From Membranipora membranacea (lineage: Eukaryota; Bryozoa; Gymnolaemata; Cheilostomatida; Membraniporidae): a DNA stretch of 64,000 bases. Numbering within the stretch: position 1 is the first letter of the stretch; each line of letters starts with the position of its first letter. The translations under genes and the position numbers were made by a program. Positions 14,301-25,292 of the stretch are shown here, in pieces. A model generated the notes under the pieces. It was given only the letters and a program-made list of their open reading frames with translations. It did no database searches and was not told where the DNA came from. Location: positions 32,648,283 to 32,712,282 of the forward strand of contig OU612066.1 of assembly GCA_914767715.1 (NCBI GenBank), written 5' to 3'.

Positions 14301-15772
14301 TGACATCATAATGCAGAGAATGGGAGTTACCTTCCCTTATGGAAGGCACTTTTCCACCACCAATAACTCATGCCAAGTAGAGCATTGAATCGTTTTACCA
14401 TGCAAATCTGACAAGCTTTATCATAAGTAACTGCCTGACTATAACATGCTTTGGTCTTTGGGTAGACTTTAATTGTTTTATTTCAAATTCAGCATGTGTA
14501 CCAATGATAACTCAAAATTTGTAGGTTTGAAAGCTGATTTCTCTCAAATTCAGTAACTAAATTCTAAAATCTTTGCTAACAAAACTGGTTAAGCACACAG
14601 GGTCAACCAACCCAATTACGATAAAAAGTTTCTGAATCTGAATTGTTGTTGTCCATATTTGGTACAACATTCAAGTAACAAAATAACTTACTCTGCGTTA
14701 CGATACACTTGCAGTGCTCCATCTTGGGGAGTTTTCCCACCGACTAGCCGTACATCTCCATCCTACAAGGGTGAATGTAAAACATTGATTGGGCAAACAG
14801 GAAGGATATTTTGGTATTACCAAAGAGTTGCCTTAACCAATTCAAACTAATATGTTCCAAACGCTAAGCCTGTTGTTGGGTGTGCATCAACAAGGGTCTT
14901 TATTTGTTATTATCTATTGCATCGTTGTGATGTCGTTTTGTACGAAAAATGAGAATAGGTCAAGTGGTTAATCTTTGCCGGGTTGCTGGTAGTGGCACTA
15001 GACTATCAGCCATTTACTAATCAGAAAGAAAATATCTGGCTGGTGTTTGATACCTGCATGTAAAAGCCATTCAAAACATAACAGGTCTCCAGTTTATAAA
15101 TATGGGGAGGTCGTCTATGCATTCAATCTAAATAGGGATGGGAGTGAGAGTCATCATGTGAGACATTGGTAAGATGTAGTAACTCCTGCTATGAAGCAGC
15201 CAGATGATTAAATACAAGGTTGGAGGACAAGTCCTTGAGAAAGATATCAATGAATAAGGGTGTAAAATCAAGCAACTGCATTTATTGGCTGATGTGCCGT
15301 ATACCCAAATCTCACAGAATACCTGAGAGGAGTACTTCAATACAGTACAAACCAATATAAGACCGCAAGAAAACTAAAAAAAACAAATGTTATCATATGA
15401 TAGTAAAATAGCAATTAAGACGGAGTAGAAATTATGGAATATAACTTCAATCGGGCAACACTGTTTTAGGAGAAACACTAAAAATTAAATCTAAGGGTTT
15501 GCGCGCTTTTTTCAATTTTAATGTTGAATTTCATCGCAATTTCCAATTTCCTCGATACTTACAAACAGTAGGCACGTTAGTAAGCCAGGACAGAATTATA
15601 TCAGTTTAGGATTAGAGAATCATATTTGTGTGATAAACACCATTTTTTACATTAAAGGTGAACTCAAACTCATTACTAATAAAGGAAAACTCACCTGAAT
15701 CGCTGCTGTGGCAAAGTTTGATGAAAGTAGTACTAAGGTCAGCCAGGTGACTGTAGAAGACCACCACTCCAT
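1263..15772 (-). CDS. Gene D: secreted multi-SRCR domain protein (5' part)
   Basis: Twelve coding exons were read on the minus strand: 15695-15772, 14692-14762, 13114-13244, 11688-11827, 10913-10998, 8466-8596, 7799-7935, 6038-6129, 4482-4618, 3677-3813, 2244-2314 and 1263-1375. All have GT/AG borders. Intron phases run 0, then 2-1-0 for each SRCR domain, without a break. The 441 residues visible are a 26-residue signal peptide (MEWWSSTVTWLTLVLL...) and SRCR domains 1-3 complete, with two thirds of domain 4. Domains have the hallmark start GDVRLV, WGYVC and six cysteines, the group A pattern. SRCR proteins act outside the cell or at its surface in ligand binding and innate recognition; the ligand here is unknown. 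The start ATG opens a clear signal peptide. The 3' end is outside the window or missed, so a membrane anchor cannot be judged. Confidence 0.85.
3677..6129 (-). CDS. Gene D SRCR domain 3 (3 exons)
   Basis: Exons 6038-6129 (92 nt), 4482-4618 (137 nt) and 3677-3813 (137 nt) encode about 122 residues. Marks are NGDVRLVEG, WGFVCGN, LAQTACRNLGF, KCNGNESNLEEC and HVYVHCNASGN. The true frame of the middle exon differs from the longest open frame at that place. The phases 2-1-0 match domains 1 and 2. Confidence 0.85.
5256..5304 (+). repeat. Short copy of the 1.1 kb foldback end, in a gene D intron
   Basis: About 49 bases here match the left end of the foldback at 20485 with a few changes, including GATACCAGCGTTGACCGA and TTGGAAAGCT. 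The similarity fades after this block and no matching second arm was seen nearby. It lies in the intron between 4619 and 6037. Confidence 0.6.
7799..10998 (-). CDS. Gene D SRCR domain 2 (3 exons)
   Basis: Exons 10913-10998 (86 nt), 8466-8596 (131 nt) and 7799-7935 (137 nt) encode 118 residues. Marks are NGDVALVDG, WGYVCDE, LGEVVCKN, and NCIGNETSLALC followed by YVKCGVEMK. The middle exon has exactly the length of that in domain 1. The intron from 8597 to 10912 contains LINE-like debris. Confidence 0.85.
9109..10035 (+). mobile_element. Probable decayed LINE-like sequence
   Basis: Several short forward frames read like broken retroelement coding sequence: lysine- and threonine-rich runs around 9109-9500, and a frame at 9820-10035 with KTKPMVISLKERPDA, which resembles the region after the catalytic motifs in LINE reverse transcriptases. 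Base composition is more A- and C-rich than the flanks. No catalytic motif is visible and frames are broken. It sits inside a gene D intron in antisense. Clade unknown. Confidence 0.35.
11688..14762 (-). CDS. Gene D SRCR domain 1 (3 exons)
   Basis: Exons 14692-14762 (71 nt), 13114-13244 (131 nt) and 11688-11827 (140 nt) encode 114 residues. The first exon gives DGDVRLVGG...ALQVY, the second starts within E-WGYVC and carries the QVACRN block, and the third carries NCRGDETNLDQC and ends YIKCSPPQQ. Six cysteines fit a group A SRCR fold. The intron between the first two exons is filled by a long inverted-repeat element. Confidence 0.85.
14094..14472. mobile_element. Foldback / MITE-like inverted repeat
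   Basis: The left arm (about 14094-14254) is the reverse complement of the right arm (about 14299-14472). The inner part is best conserved, around GGGAAGGTAACTCCCATTCT, and the ends around ACTACCCAAAGACCAAAG also pair. A spacer of about 45 bases separates the arms. No ORF of transposase type is present, so it is a non-autonomous foldback element. It is inserted in the first intron of SRCR domain 1 of gene D. Confidence 0.75.
15695..15772 (-). CDS. Gene D exon 1: signal peptide
   Basis: This exon encodes 26 residues from ATG at 15772 to a phase-0 donor (CAG then GTGAGT). It has a hydrophobic core (TWLTLVLLSSNFATAA), typical of a cleaved signal peptide. The next exon begins directly with the SRCR domain (DGDVRLVGG). 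On the minus strand, a weak TATA-like word (TATAAT) lies about 110 bases upstream near 15885-15895; I would not rely on it. Confidence 0.8.
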
Positions 15773-18713
15773 GATGTGGCTGGGTGCTGAATACTCACAC
15801 AAGGATAGAACCATGTCAGTGTTTAGGTTTTGTGATAAAGACAGCTGTCTCTTCTCATGTCTATGATAGCCGTCTCACATTTACGTATTATACACAGATA
15901 AGAGACACAAATATCTACAGTAATCCTCGCACGAGGTGAGTTAAAGCTGATAAAAATCCAACAGCCTGATATTAGAGTTTTTCGCAATAATAGAATATTA
16001 ATATGACGAAGGTTATAATTTTGTCATTTTTAATTTTTTTTTTAATTTATGCTTTTAGCATTACCATAATTAGTTTTCCAAAACTGCTTTCTTGAATGAA
16101 GCTTATTGTTAATAAATAGTCAAATAAAATAAAGTAAATTATGGTAATCAAGGAAAAGTAAGTGATGTTATCCTGTACCTTTTTACCTGATGGGGATATT
16201 GACTGGTTCAGTGTATAGTTATAGGCCATGTGGAAAGCACACCAAGTACAGGCAGTGTAAGCATGTTGATTTTCTGTGCAACCTGTGGAAAATAGGCCAC
16301 CATCTCAAACCGACACTTTTTTTAATAATGAAAAATAGCAGAGATAGCAGAGCTAATTATTCTTCAGGTGGGAATGTAAAGGGTAAGAGATTCCTGCTCA
16401 TAATGCCAGATTCTGCACAAAAACACCAGGCTAGCATAGAATTCCATATCTGCAATGGCATTATTATTTAGCTTTCTAGCTTTTGCCAAACAAAAGGCTT
16501 GGAAAAAACAGCCAGGCCCTCATAACATTCTAGAAGTAACCTAAGGTATTTTGTCACTGCTTACAGTTTTGTAAAAGATACCATCTCACAGGCTTTATTT
16601 CCATGCTAGTAGGGACAGACAGCCAATCAGATCAATGTCGGATGAGTCCCTATATTAAGCGTTCCCTGTGTTGAGTGTTACTACTGTAAAATGTTATGTC
16701 ATATTTCCGTTCCATGAGAAAAATATAATTCTGTGTAGGCTCATTAACTCCCATCACCCTGTGTAAGGCCTGTACAGTTTAATTAAAGGATAGTATATCA
16801 TTTGTTGCTACACCATCTACAGTGCTCAACTTGTTAGCACTGTGCAGATAGAAAAAGACAGGCAGAGTCTCTCAGGGCCAATAAAAAAAACCGTGCTGTC
16901 GAAATAATTCCGATCAGTACACTAGCTCATTTTTATTGATGATGGCAAGTGGGTAGAAACGTCCGAAACATCTCACAACAAAATCAAAATACAATTCTGC
17001 TAACTCAACACGCTTAACATTTTTCTTTACCCAGAAGTGCATAGTTGGTCAGAACAGCATTATAGAGGTTCTAACACAACATTTGATCAGAAATCGAATT
17101 ATTTTCTAAGTGAGTATAGAACAAAGTGGCGACAAGTGGATCATGTCACCATACCAGCCAAGGAGTACACTAAGTATGAGAAGATGCTAGCAGAGGATTT
17201 TATAGATACAGTCAGTAAGCCGATGAGGACTAAAGAAAGGATATCATCGAGCTGCTCGGTGGAGCTAAGGGCAACAAGTCAGGAGCTCAAAGTTAGGTAA
17301 ATAATAGAGATCCTTGTCTAACCTAGGACTGTTTCGGACGAGTGACCAAAAATCTATATATATATATCTGGAAAGCCAATTGAGCTTGATTTCGTTTGAT
17401 AAAGTAAGGCGCGGTTTCTTCTTTTCATTTGCATCACTGTAGACAAATCCAAACATGGATATGGTACTATTTATCCAAGGCTTACAATACATATTCATGT
17501 CAAAATTTATTAAGATCCCAAATCTAATGATCTGTTATGACCTGCGATGTTTTCTTAGCAAAAAGGCCTTTTATAACTGCGATAACAAATAAAAGCAAAA
17601 CACAAACCTCATGCGTCATCCACATATCAAACATAATTCCTAAATTATTTGCAACTCAAATGACTGTTTTGAAAATTTAATTGTTAGCGTATTACCAACA
17701 TCCTAAAGATATTCTTACGGTATTATATTCAAATAAGAAATCTTCTACAAATAAAAAAATACATTGACACATCCTTGACTTGTGTTTTCTAAGAAATCAG
17801 TTGCATGGAAACAACGTGGGCAGGGAAAAATTTTATACATGGAAATTTGGCCTCGTTACCTTAGAACAGGCGGACAATTTAGCACCAAAGGAGAGGAGTT
17901 TATAACCGAACTCCCTTTTGCCAAATTCACAGCCCCCAAAAGTATCAGTCAAGTTTAATATAACTTAGTAGGCATCTGATTTCAACCTGCTGTGGACCTG
18001 TATCTTAGCTGCGGTCCATCCTCTTTTTCTAGCCCATGACGGAAACAGTGCGGTGTGATCTTTTACTTTATTTTGCTCGACCTGCCTCATACTGTAGCAT
18101 TTTCTCAAACTCTTGGGCCGAAACGTCAAAGAGTGGTGAGAAAGTATTGCTGTAGCAACAGCACTGGTTTCAAGGGTTTGCCCGAGTTCTCAACCAGATG
18201 GACCCTTGTCTCTGTGTTAGAGTGTTTGAACAACCTCAAAGTTAAATGTATGAAGTATGCATCTTTGAGTGAATACTCTGACATTGTAAATAACGTTATA
18301 AAGATAGGGCATAGAAATCTGTAAATCAACACCAAACAGTTGGGCCAGGTCCCGTGATATCACTTTACACGTCTTGTTGTCTTGGGACTGGTTTTTTTTC
18401 TTTTTTCCATTAGTCTTTGACTACAATTAAAATTAATCAGTCAGGAGATTATTTCAAACAATCTTTCAAATAATTAAATAACCTGAAATCTCAAACGATC
18501 AATTCTACATCATGAAAATATACAGTTATGGTTGATTGGTATTGGTATCATAACTATTGCTACAATATAATAGGGAACGTCGTTCCCTTACAGTTTACAC
18601 GCTAAGATTCACATATAGTCCAATGATATAAACCACTCCAGAAGTGGACTGCAGCCTGCGGCATAACTTCTAAGGTTGCCAACCCTTGTCAGCATTATCA
18701 GGCTCCAAAAACA

Positions 18714-18798
18714 TACACACCACAGCTTGCCACAGCTCACCACAGCTCACCACAGCTCATCACAGCTCACCACAGCTCATCACAGCTCACCACATCTC
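18714..18798. repeat. 10-bp tandem repeat
   Basis: About eight copies of a unit close to CACCACAGCT (variant CATCACAGCT) run head to tail. The array directly borders a dispersed repeat copy. Confidence 0.8.
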
Positions 18799-18799
18799 A

Positions 18800-18990
18800 C
18801 CTGCTAACTCAAAATCCGATCAAAATTGATCGAGTTATCAACAAAAAACCTTGTATATAATTCACAAGTCAATGATAACACCAATGCAACAACACTTTCT
18901 AACGTTGCGATGTTGCCCCCAAATAAATGCCGTAGGGCCTCAATGAGAATGCTCCATATAGTTCCCTATCTAGGTTTATTCTTAAGTCAG
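18800..18990 (-). repeat. Dispersed repeat family (copies near 1.8 kb, 18.9 kb, 22.2 kb)
   Basis: The reverse complement contains a block like AATAAACCTAGA...ATATGGAGCATT...ATTGAGGC. This also occurs on the plus strand near 1805-1870 and near 22225-22290. A second block, ATCGAGTTATCAAC...AAAAACC, matches 2120-2145 on the plus strand. Copies are diverged and no coding potential is evident. Confidence 0.5.
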
Positions 18991-19109
18991 CATTGTAAAG
19001 CAGTTTTCAAACTCAAACTTGATCGAGTTAAAGTGGACTGCAGCGAAGGGGGTGCACAGGGATTAATCATGTGTAGTGGCAGGCAAGACCATTGGCTGAT
19101 CAATGTAAT

Positions 19110-19143
19110 TAGAGGCGGAGAATGGCCTTGGTCTCCGCCTCTA
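19110..19143. repeat. Perfect 12-bp hairpin
   Basis: TAGAGGCGGAGA and its exact reverse complement are separated by 10 bases. It could be the stub of a small inverted-repeat element. No function is evident. Confidence 0.6.
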
Positions 19144-19845
19144 ACAGCCAGCCCACGTTGCGTTCTCAAGTGGTCAAGTGTGTTATATAAGAAATTGTGA
19201 TTTGCAGACACCCATAAATAAAGTTGAATAGAAGGTTATGATATAGCTATTGTTGTGCTGGCTGATCACACTTGGGATTATAGGATTTAATTACAACGTT
19301 CAATTTCAATCTTGACAACGGTATCTGGCATCCTCTAAAACCATAAATTATAACGTCAAAATTGACCAATAAGAGCTCGTATAATTTGAAGTGGATGATT
19401 TTAAATCATCGGAACTGGGCGATTTCGCATGCCATCAGTCATATTTTCACCACTTTCCGATGCCATTATTGGAATGAAAATTTATTGGGCATTTGTATCA
19501 CACAATTCTGCATCAGCACGTCTGATTCCCATTAAAAATAATCCACTGCTCCTCCTCTGAATTCCAAAAAAGCAGGAGGAATTTGAATGCTGGTGACCCC
19601 ATTTGAATTTGATATCGATGGGTGATCGCTTCACGTTGACTGGGCCTTTCACTCGTCTTTAGACTTGAAGAACAAAAATACCTGGATTTTGGACAGTGAA
19701 TCAATTATAGCATCATTGCTTCAACATCATCCAGTGTTACTAAGTCGCCCACAGTAAGTGCCTCACTTCAGCTGTATAATGGTGACCAGTGTAGGTTTAT
19801 CATTAAGTCTATGACTGACCTACACAATAACAGAGAACAGATGGA

Positions 19846-20068
19846 TCCTCAAACTCAGCTGAAATAGAATACCACAGAGCAGTTTCCTGTTCCTATTATA
19901 ATTTAGCCTGTGTTCTATCATCATGACAGCAATGTCTTGGAACTTCTCCTCAACTGAAGTGTAACCCAGCTTAGAGTCAGCAACTACATTGAGTTTTGCA
20001 TCGCGTAATGCACAAAGCTGACGCCATCTAGCACATTATTCACTACCCACTAATGCATTGCTGCGAAA
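19846..20068 (-). repeat. Dispersed repeat, copy 2 of 2 (inverted relative to copy 1)
   Basis: The reverse complement matches 666-908. One minus-strand frame is open over most of the copy and contains KLNVVADSKLGYTSVEEKFQ, which suggests old coding sequence, perhaps from a retroelement. The family is not recognised. Confidence 0.6.
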
Positions 20069-20484
20069 CCTCCGTCTGCGCATGTGCGAACTGTTGAGGC
20101 ATACGTTCGTCTCTGCAGCATAGGGCTTGAACTAATTCATCTAGTCTGAGTACCAAAATTGGGAAAACAATGGAAACCCATAATTTGGAAATATTTGGGC
20201 CTCAATGGAACACTGGTTTTGATATCTCATAACCTTGAGCCCTGGGAGTTGCCTTTCTTGATGGAAGGCAGTGCCACCACTGCTGTGCTGCAGAGATAGA
20301 CTATGTCACAAGGCTATCCTGCAAGCAGAATGGCGAAACCTTGGTTGCCCTTCAATTTGTTTGAGCTAAGAACAAGTGGTGTCCTGTACTTAGAGAGATT
20401 ACAGATGCTACTATTTATGGATAACAATAGAGAGTAACAATGCAATATAAATTTGGCTGGATTAAAACGCGAAACTTAAGGTTA

Positions 20485-21572
20485 TGATACCAGCGTTGAC
20501 CGATTTGGACATTTTATATACCGTTGGAAAGCTGCTGAGCTACTGATCGCTAATAGCTCAACAAAAACGTGATTGGATTACGTTGCGTCATTTTATCGGA
20601 GAAATGAGGCCGAAAAGGCTGTTTTTAGCAAAGTGCATGGCTGCGCCACATTGATTGCTACAAATTTCTAAACAGGTTTCATTCATTCTTAGAGACATAG
20701 TTCATCCTAATTTTAGGTTGAAAATAATATTTGATGAGCCCAAAATGGCTTTTTATGTCACGTCATAATGCTTGTTGTTTTTTTAACTTCGATGATATAA
20801 TGCTGAATGCCAACAGAATATGGCACTATGTATTTGTCTTCCTCGAATTATACCACACAGAATGCCCAAAACTGCCAATTTAAGGGGCTTTTCAAGGTGT
20901 TTTTCGGCATTCTGTGTGGTATAATTCGAGAAAGACTATAACATAGTGCCATATTCTGTTGGCATTTCCTGTTTGTACCACGCTTAATCAAGGTGACTTC
21001 GTATGTGAGAATTTTGAAAATAAATTTGTCTGTCCTTAGTGCTGGATCTTTTGACAGCATGTTTGACGTTATTGATAAATGGCGCAAAAGGTATCTACCT
21101 TTGATGGTCTATGCTGATATTGATACATTTGATATGCTGCTGAAATTTGTGGTGTGTGTCATTTAAACAGCAATATAGAGGAAAAAAGCAAGAAATTTGG
21201 TCCTTTTTTATTTGAACTGTTTCAAATTGTTGCTTAAATTTCGCATTATATCATCAAAGTTAAAAAACCACACTCATTAGGACGTGACGTGAAAAGCCAC
21301 TTTGGGCTCATCAAATATTATTTTCAACCTAAAATTAGGATGAATTATGTCTCTAAGAATGAATGTAACCTGTTTTGAACTTTCTAATAATCAATGTAGC
21401 GCAGCAATCCACTTTGCTAAAAACAGCCTTTTTGGCCTCATTTCTCCGATAAAATGACGCAACGTAATCCAATCACGTTTTTGATGAGCAATTAGCGATC
21501 AGTAGCTCAGCAGCTTTCCAATGGTATATACAATGTCCAAATCGGTCAACGCTGGTATCCTAACCTCAACAA
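20485..21572. mobile_element. 1.1 kb foldback element with nested palindrome
   Basis: The left arm from 20485 (GTTATGATACCAGCGTTGAC...) pairs with the right arm ending near 21572. Complementarity covers roughly 330 bases at high identity, including the blocks GATTGGATTACGTTGCGTCA and CCTAATTTTAGGTTGAAAAT. In the centre a second, independent inverted repeat spans about 20807-20967, with arms around GGTATAATTCGAG. No transposase-like ORF is present, so this looks non-autonomous. A short copy of its end lies in a gene D intron at 5256-5304. Confidence 0.8.
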
Positions 21573-23270
21573 GCGCAAAGATTAAGAATACAGCTAGCTT
21601 TTATGGCTATGACTCTAATCAGGAAAATTCCAATAGGATTGCTTTTCTCAGAGTTTAGACTCAAGGGTTTTTTTATCCTCAGCGGTAAGATTACAAGTGG
21701 CTGTTTTGCCAATATCAATGGAACGTAGGCAATGCTTACGATGATCAGTCAATAGAACCACGAACTTATTCTTGGCTCGAACTGCTGGAGTTTTGACAAT
21801 AATTAATTGGAAGAGTTTCAAACTCGATTATTGCCTTGTAATGAAATTGATTCATCAGTGTGACAAACTTAACTCGTCAATAAATGACAGACTGCTCCTT
21901 GCTTCCTATGGCCGGAATTCAATCTTTGTGATGTCAATTAATTCAATAATTTCGCCAAGCGGTTGGTTTGTGTTCTATCTTTATTGAAGATATCAGGGAG
22001 AATCAGAAGTGAGCTACTCCTAAACTGACCCCAAGATAAGCTGCCGCTGCGCTTTCTGCAGCTGTTTATGTAGTCACAACCGGTATGGATCCTAATCGAT
22101 TTGGTTCGATCTTGGGAGTCGCTTATATGTCGACATCATTGCAACTAACAAACCTGACTGAGGAAAACGTAAATATAGCTCAGATAGTTATAGAAGCGAT
22201 TATTAGCTGTTATAGGATACAAGCAAAGCCTTGATAATAAACCCAGACAGGACGCTATATGGAAAAAAAGCATTGAGGGACTGAGGCACTTAATTGTGGG
22301 CGGTGTTCACTATAATGCGGAAATGCGGAATCTCTCTTGAAAGTAAGCGTTAGCACGCGTGTTTCTCAGTTTTACGATGAAATGACTAAAATGCGGAAAT
22401 TTGGAAAACACCTTTTAATTTGTTAGTTGAATCCCACCAAGACAATCAGGGGTAGTGCTCTCATTTTCTGCCTAATCCAAAAAATGGTCACTTCTTTGGT
22501 TGATGCCTGGTGGTGAGGTGAGCTACATGAAGAAGCTCTGTTAAACTCTGCTAGTGAAGACTATACTGCTGTAGAGTTTTCCTTTCCAGTCTCAGCAAGT
22601 TTCAGGTAACAGTTTCCATCCTCATATAGTATAGTGGTAGCACTCACTAATTTAGCTAAATATTTCCAACGTTTGTATAATAATCATCATTACTTCACTT
22701 CTTTCTCTACTTTACTGTAGGTAGTACTATCACTACTAATTACTCAGCTTACTAGTTAAAAGTCTAGTAGCCTTCCCACTCACTGAACTAAACCAATACT
22801 CTGCTGTCATATACCAACACTTACTCAAGTCAGTTACTCAAGATTTGTTCGGCGCAAACCCCCGAACAAAGCTTGTCAAGACAGGCTAACTTTAGCAATG
22901 GACATTGGATTGGCAAAGTAGACAATTACATGCTTGTAAGTTCTCCAGATGCCGATAGTCCCGTGGTGCCCCTGGCCTGGGGCTTACTTGCAAGCCTTAT
23001 TTTACATTTACATTACATAAGCCTAGGTAGGAACTCAACTCCAAGATCTTGTCACTTTTGCTTGGTTTGGTGCGTTCAAACTAAACTTTTAACTTCAACT
23101 TGATCCAACCCCCCTGCGTCACATGGCACAACACATTAACCCTGTGTTGTGATGAGTTGTATGTGGATGTTGCAGCCCTCGGGACATGGGCCTGCGTGTG
23201 GTTGCATTCACGGTACGGTACGGTACGAAAGCATAACAATGAGTTAATTTAAATAATATTAGTTTGATAT
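21573..23270. other. No gene seen; repeat fragments only
   Basis: The stretch contains a dispersed repeat copy near 22130-22300 and a piece of a MITE-like element near 22308-22400, which shares TTCACTATAATGCGGAAAT with 31480-31500 in reverse complement. A short CGGTA tandem run lies near 23212-23226. No splice-compatible exon chain was found. Confidence 0.5.
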
Positions 23271-23318
23271 AAAAAATACCATTTATTTGTACTCATTGGA
23301 ACCAACCTGTGCTGTGCT
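23271..23318 (+). repeat. 48-bp direct repeat, left copy
   Basis: It begins AAAAAATACCATTTATTTGT and ends CAACCTGTGCTGTGCT. The same 48 bases occur at 26978-27025. It directly precedes the truncated RT frame, where the repeat is extended by further TGTGC units. Confidence 0.85.
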
Positions 23319-23323
23319 GTGCT

Positions 23324-24391
23324 GTGTTAATCGATATATGTTTGCCCATGGGCCTGAGCACATCATGCGCTATATTCCAAGCCATATCAAACAGCCTTGC
23401 TTGGTTATTTGAGAAAACCCACCCAGACTGTGAAATGTTCAATTACATCGATGACTTTTTGATACTGGCGTCGAGCCATCAGCGATGTCAAGAGGCATTG
23501 TCAGAATTTCTCTCATGGCTAGAGTATTTAGGTTTCCCGGTCAGCCCACAAAAGACTGTGCTTCCCTGCACCCACATAGAGTTCCTAGGACTGGGTATCG
23601 ATAGCTGTCACCTGTCATTCTTTGTGCCTTTGTCAAAAAGAGAAAAGTATGAAAGGGAAATTACTAACTTTATTGCGAAGAAGGGGCACCGTGTTCACTC
23701 TATACAGAAACTGGTTGGTAAACTCACATTTCTTTGTGCCACCTTTTTACCCGGAAAGGCGCTGTTGGCGGGATTATACCAAAACCTATCTGGTATCCTA
23801 TCATCAAACAAGTGGGCACAGCGCAGATTAAATGAAAACGTTCGTGCAGATCTGCGTGTGTGGCGGTCCTTCCTGTCTCAACCAGAAGGAAAACCATTTA
23901 AATTCATTTTTGCAGGATCTCAGGAAGCCTCACATTCTATCATATCAGACGCCTCAGGATCGGTTGGCTATGGATGTGTGTTCGACAACTGGTGGTTCAA
24001 CGGAGTTTGGCAAGATGAATGGTGGTCAAAACAGAATATCGCTCTCTTGGAACTGATTCCCATCTACATTGCCGTTAAGCTCTGGGGCGACAAGATAAGT
24101 GATACGATACTCTCTATTCAGACTGACAATCAAGCTCTGGTGGCCATGATCAACACATTCTTCTCTAAAGAGAAAATGATCAACACCCTACTGAAAGATT
24201 TGGCCTTGTTTTGTATGACTCACAATATTGTTTTGCGAGTGCGCCACATAGCCGGTAGTTTGAACGTCATAGCAGATAAGCTATCAAGAAATTTGGATTG
24301 TGGTATCAGTTTTTACGCCAGCAACACCGAATACAAAATCCCTGTCCATCTAACCCCAGCCTGCATAAAGTCACAGAAGCTGCTACACTAA
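23324..24391 (+). pseudogene. DIRS-like reverse transcriptase-RNase H (N-terminally truncated)
   Basis: The frame begins abruptly in the middle of the RT domain with DICLPMGLSTSCAIF, the motif B region. It continues through FNYIDDFLI, the catalytic YxDD box, and the thumb. RNase H follows, with acidic residues in SDASGSVGYG, ALLELIPI and IQTDNQALV, and the late HIAGSLNVIADKLSR motif. About the first half of the RT, including the first catalytic aspartate, is missing, and a ~48 bp repeat lies directly upstream. The frame ends in TAA at 24389-24391, 12 bases before the recombinase frame in the same phase. It cannot encode a full enzyme. Confidence 0.85.
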
Positions 24392-24403
24392 AAAACCTTT
24401 CTT

Positions 24404-25292
24404 TTGTCAGGCTTGCAAGAACTTCAGGCTACAGCTGATAACTTGATACACAACTCAGTCGCGCCCACCACAAGAAGATCGTACAGCTTGGCAGTTAAAG
24501 GCCTATCAGACTTCTGTAAAGAGCACAAAATAAAAGATAAGTTTTCCGCTAAAACTATAGAACTTTACGTTGCTCACCTTGCTAAGAAAGGCATGAAGGC
24601 CAGTACAATTCGATCTGCGTTGTCTGCAGTCCGTCATCATTGCAATTCTAACTATATCGAAATTAGCTTTGACACCCCTAGGCTACAGTTACTGTTGAAG
24701 GGTGTGCGCCGCAGAAATGATTCAATAGCTATCAGGCCAAACCATGTGGTAAAGGTCAGACAACTCCAAAAAATATGTAACTCTGCAGATAAGTTATTCA
24801 GCCCTCAACAGGCACTCATGATAAAAGCTATGTTTGCATTGTCATTCTTTGCATTGTTACGCCCATCGGAGGTTTATCATACTAGTACCACTCCAGAACA
24901 TCAACTAAGGAGATCGTCTATCCGAGTAAGACAAAAAAAGATTAAAATAACTTTCTCATCATTCAAGCACTCCTCAGGTAGTACTACAATAACAGTAGAA
25001 AGGAAGCTCTTTTTGGATATTTGCCCGGTCCTACTGTTGCAATCATACTTGTCGGCCAATTCAGGCATCGCACAGCAGGAAGGGAGCATTGTTTTATTCC
25101 ATTGTTCACGCGCTGAGGCCCATTCTTGGCTACAACGGTGTGTGGCCGCATGGAATCAAGTCCAGACTAACCTTACATTCATTTCGCCGAGGGGGGGCAA
25201 CTTGGTATGCCGGCCAAGGTTTAACCGATGCCAAACTCAAAGCTTTCGGCCGCTGGAAATCCAATGCGTATCTTGTCTATGTTAAGCCCTAA
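24404..25292 (+). pseudogene. DIRS-like tyrosine recombinase, frameshifted
   Basis: The N-terminal SAM-like helices contain APTTRRSYSLAVKGLSDFC and ALSAVRHH. The catalytic arginine lies in FALLRPSEVY. The box with the second His and Arg, LHSFRRGGATW, and the terminal tyrosine region GRWKSNAYLVY are in another frame (25089-25292). The frame must therefore change once, between about 25085 and 25115. No ATG opens the frame; the first codon used here is TTG, just after the TAA of the RT frame. All catalytic residues are recognisable, so the damage is probably recent. Such recombinases insert circular cDNA of DIRS elements. Confidence 0.85.

Larger units (their letters stand above)
15773..20484. 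other. Upstream flank of gene D, no gene recognised
   Basis: No exon chain was found on either strand. Short ORFs (for example 17037-17300) have no recognisable domain. Contents are a 10-bp tandem repeat at 18714-18798, dispersed repeat copies at about 18800-18990 and 19846-20068, and a 12-bp-arm hairpin at 19110-19143. Confidence 0.5.

Noticed and set aside
17037-17300. 87-residue plus-strand ORF
   Set aside because: The composition is plausible, but no homologous motif, splice signal or neighbour supports it.
18826-19200. 124-residue plus-strand ORF
   Set aside because: It runs through a dispersed repeat and a hairpin, with no domain and an overlapping open minus frame.
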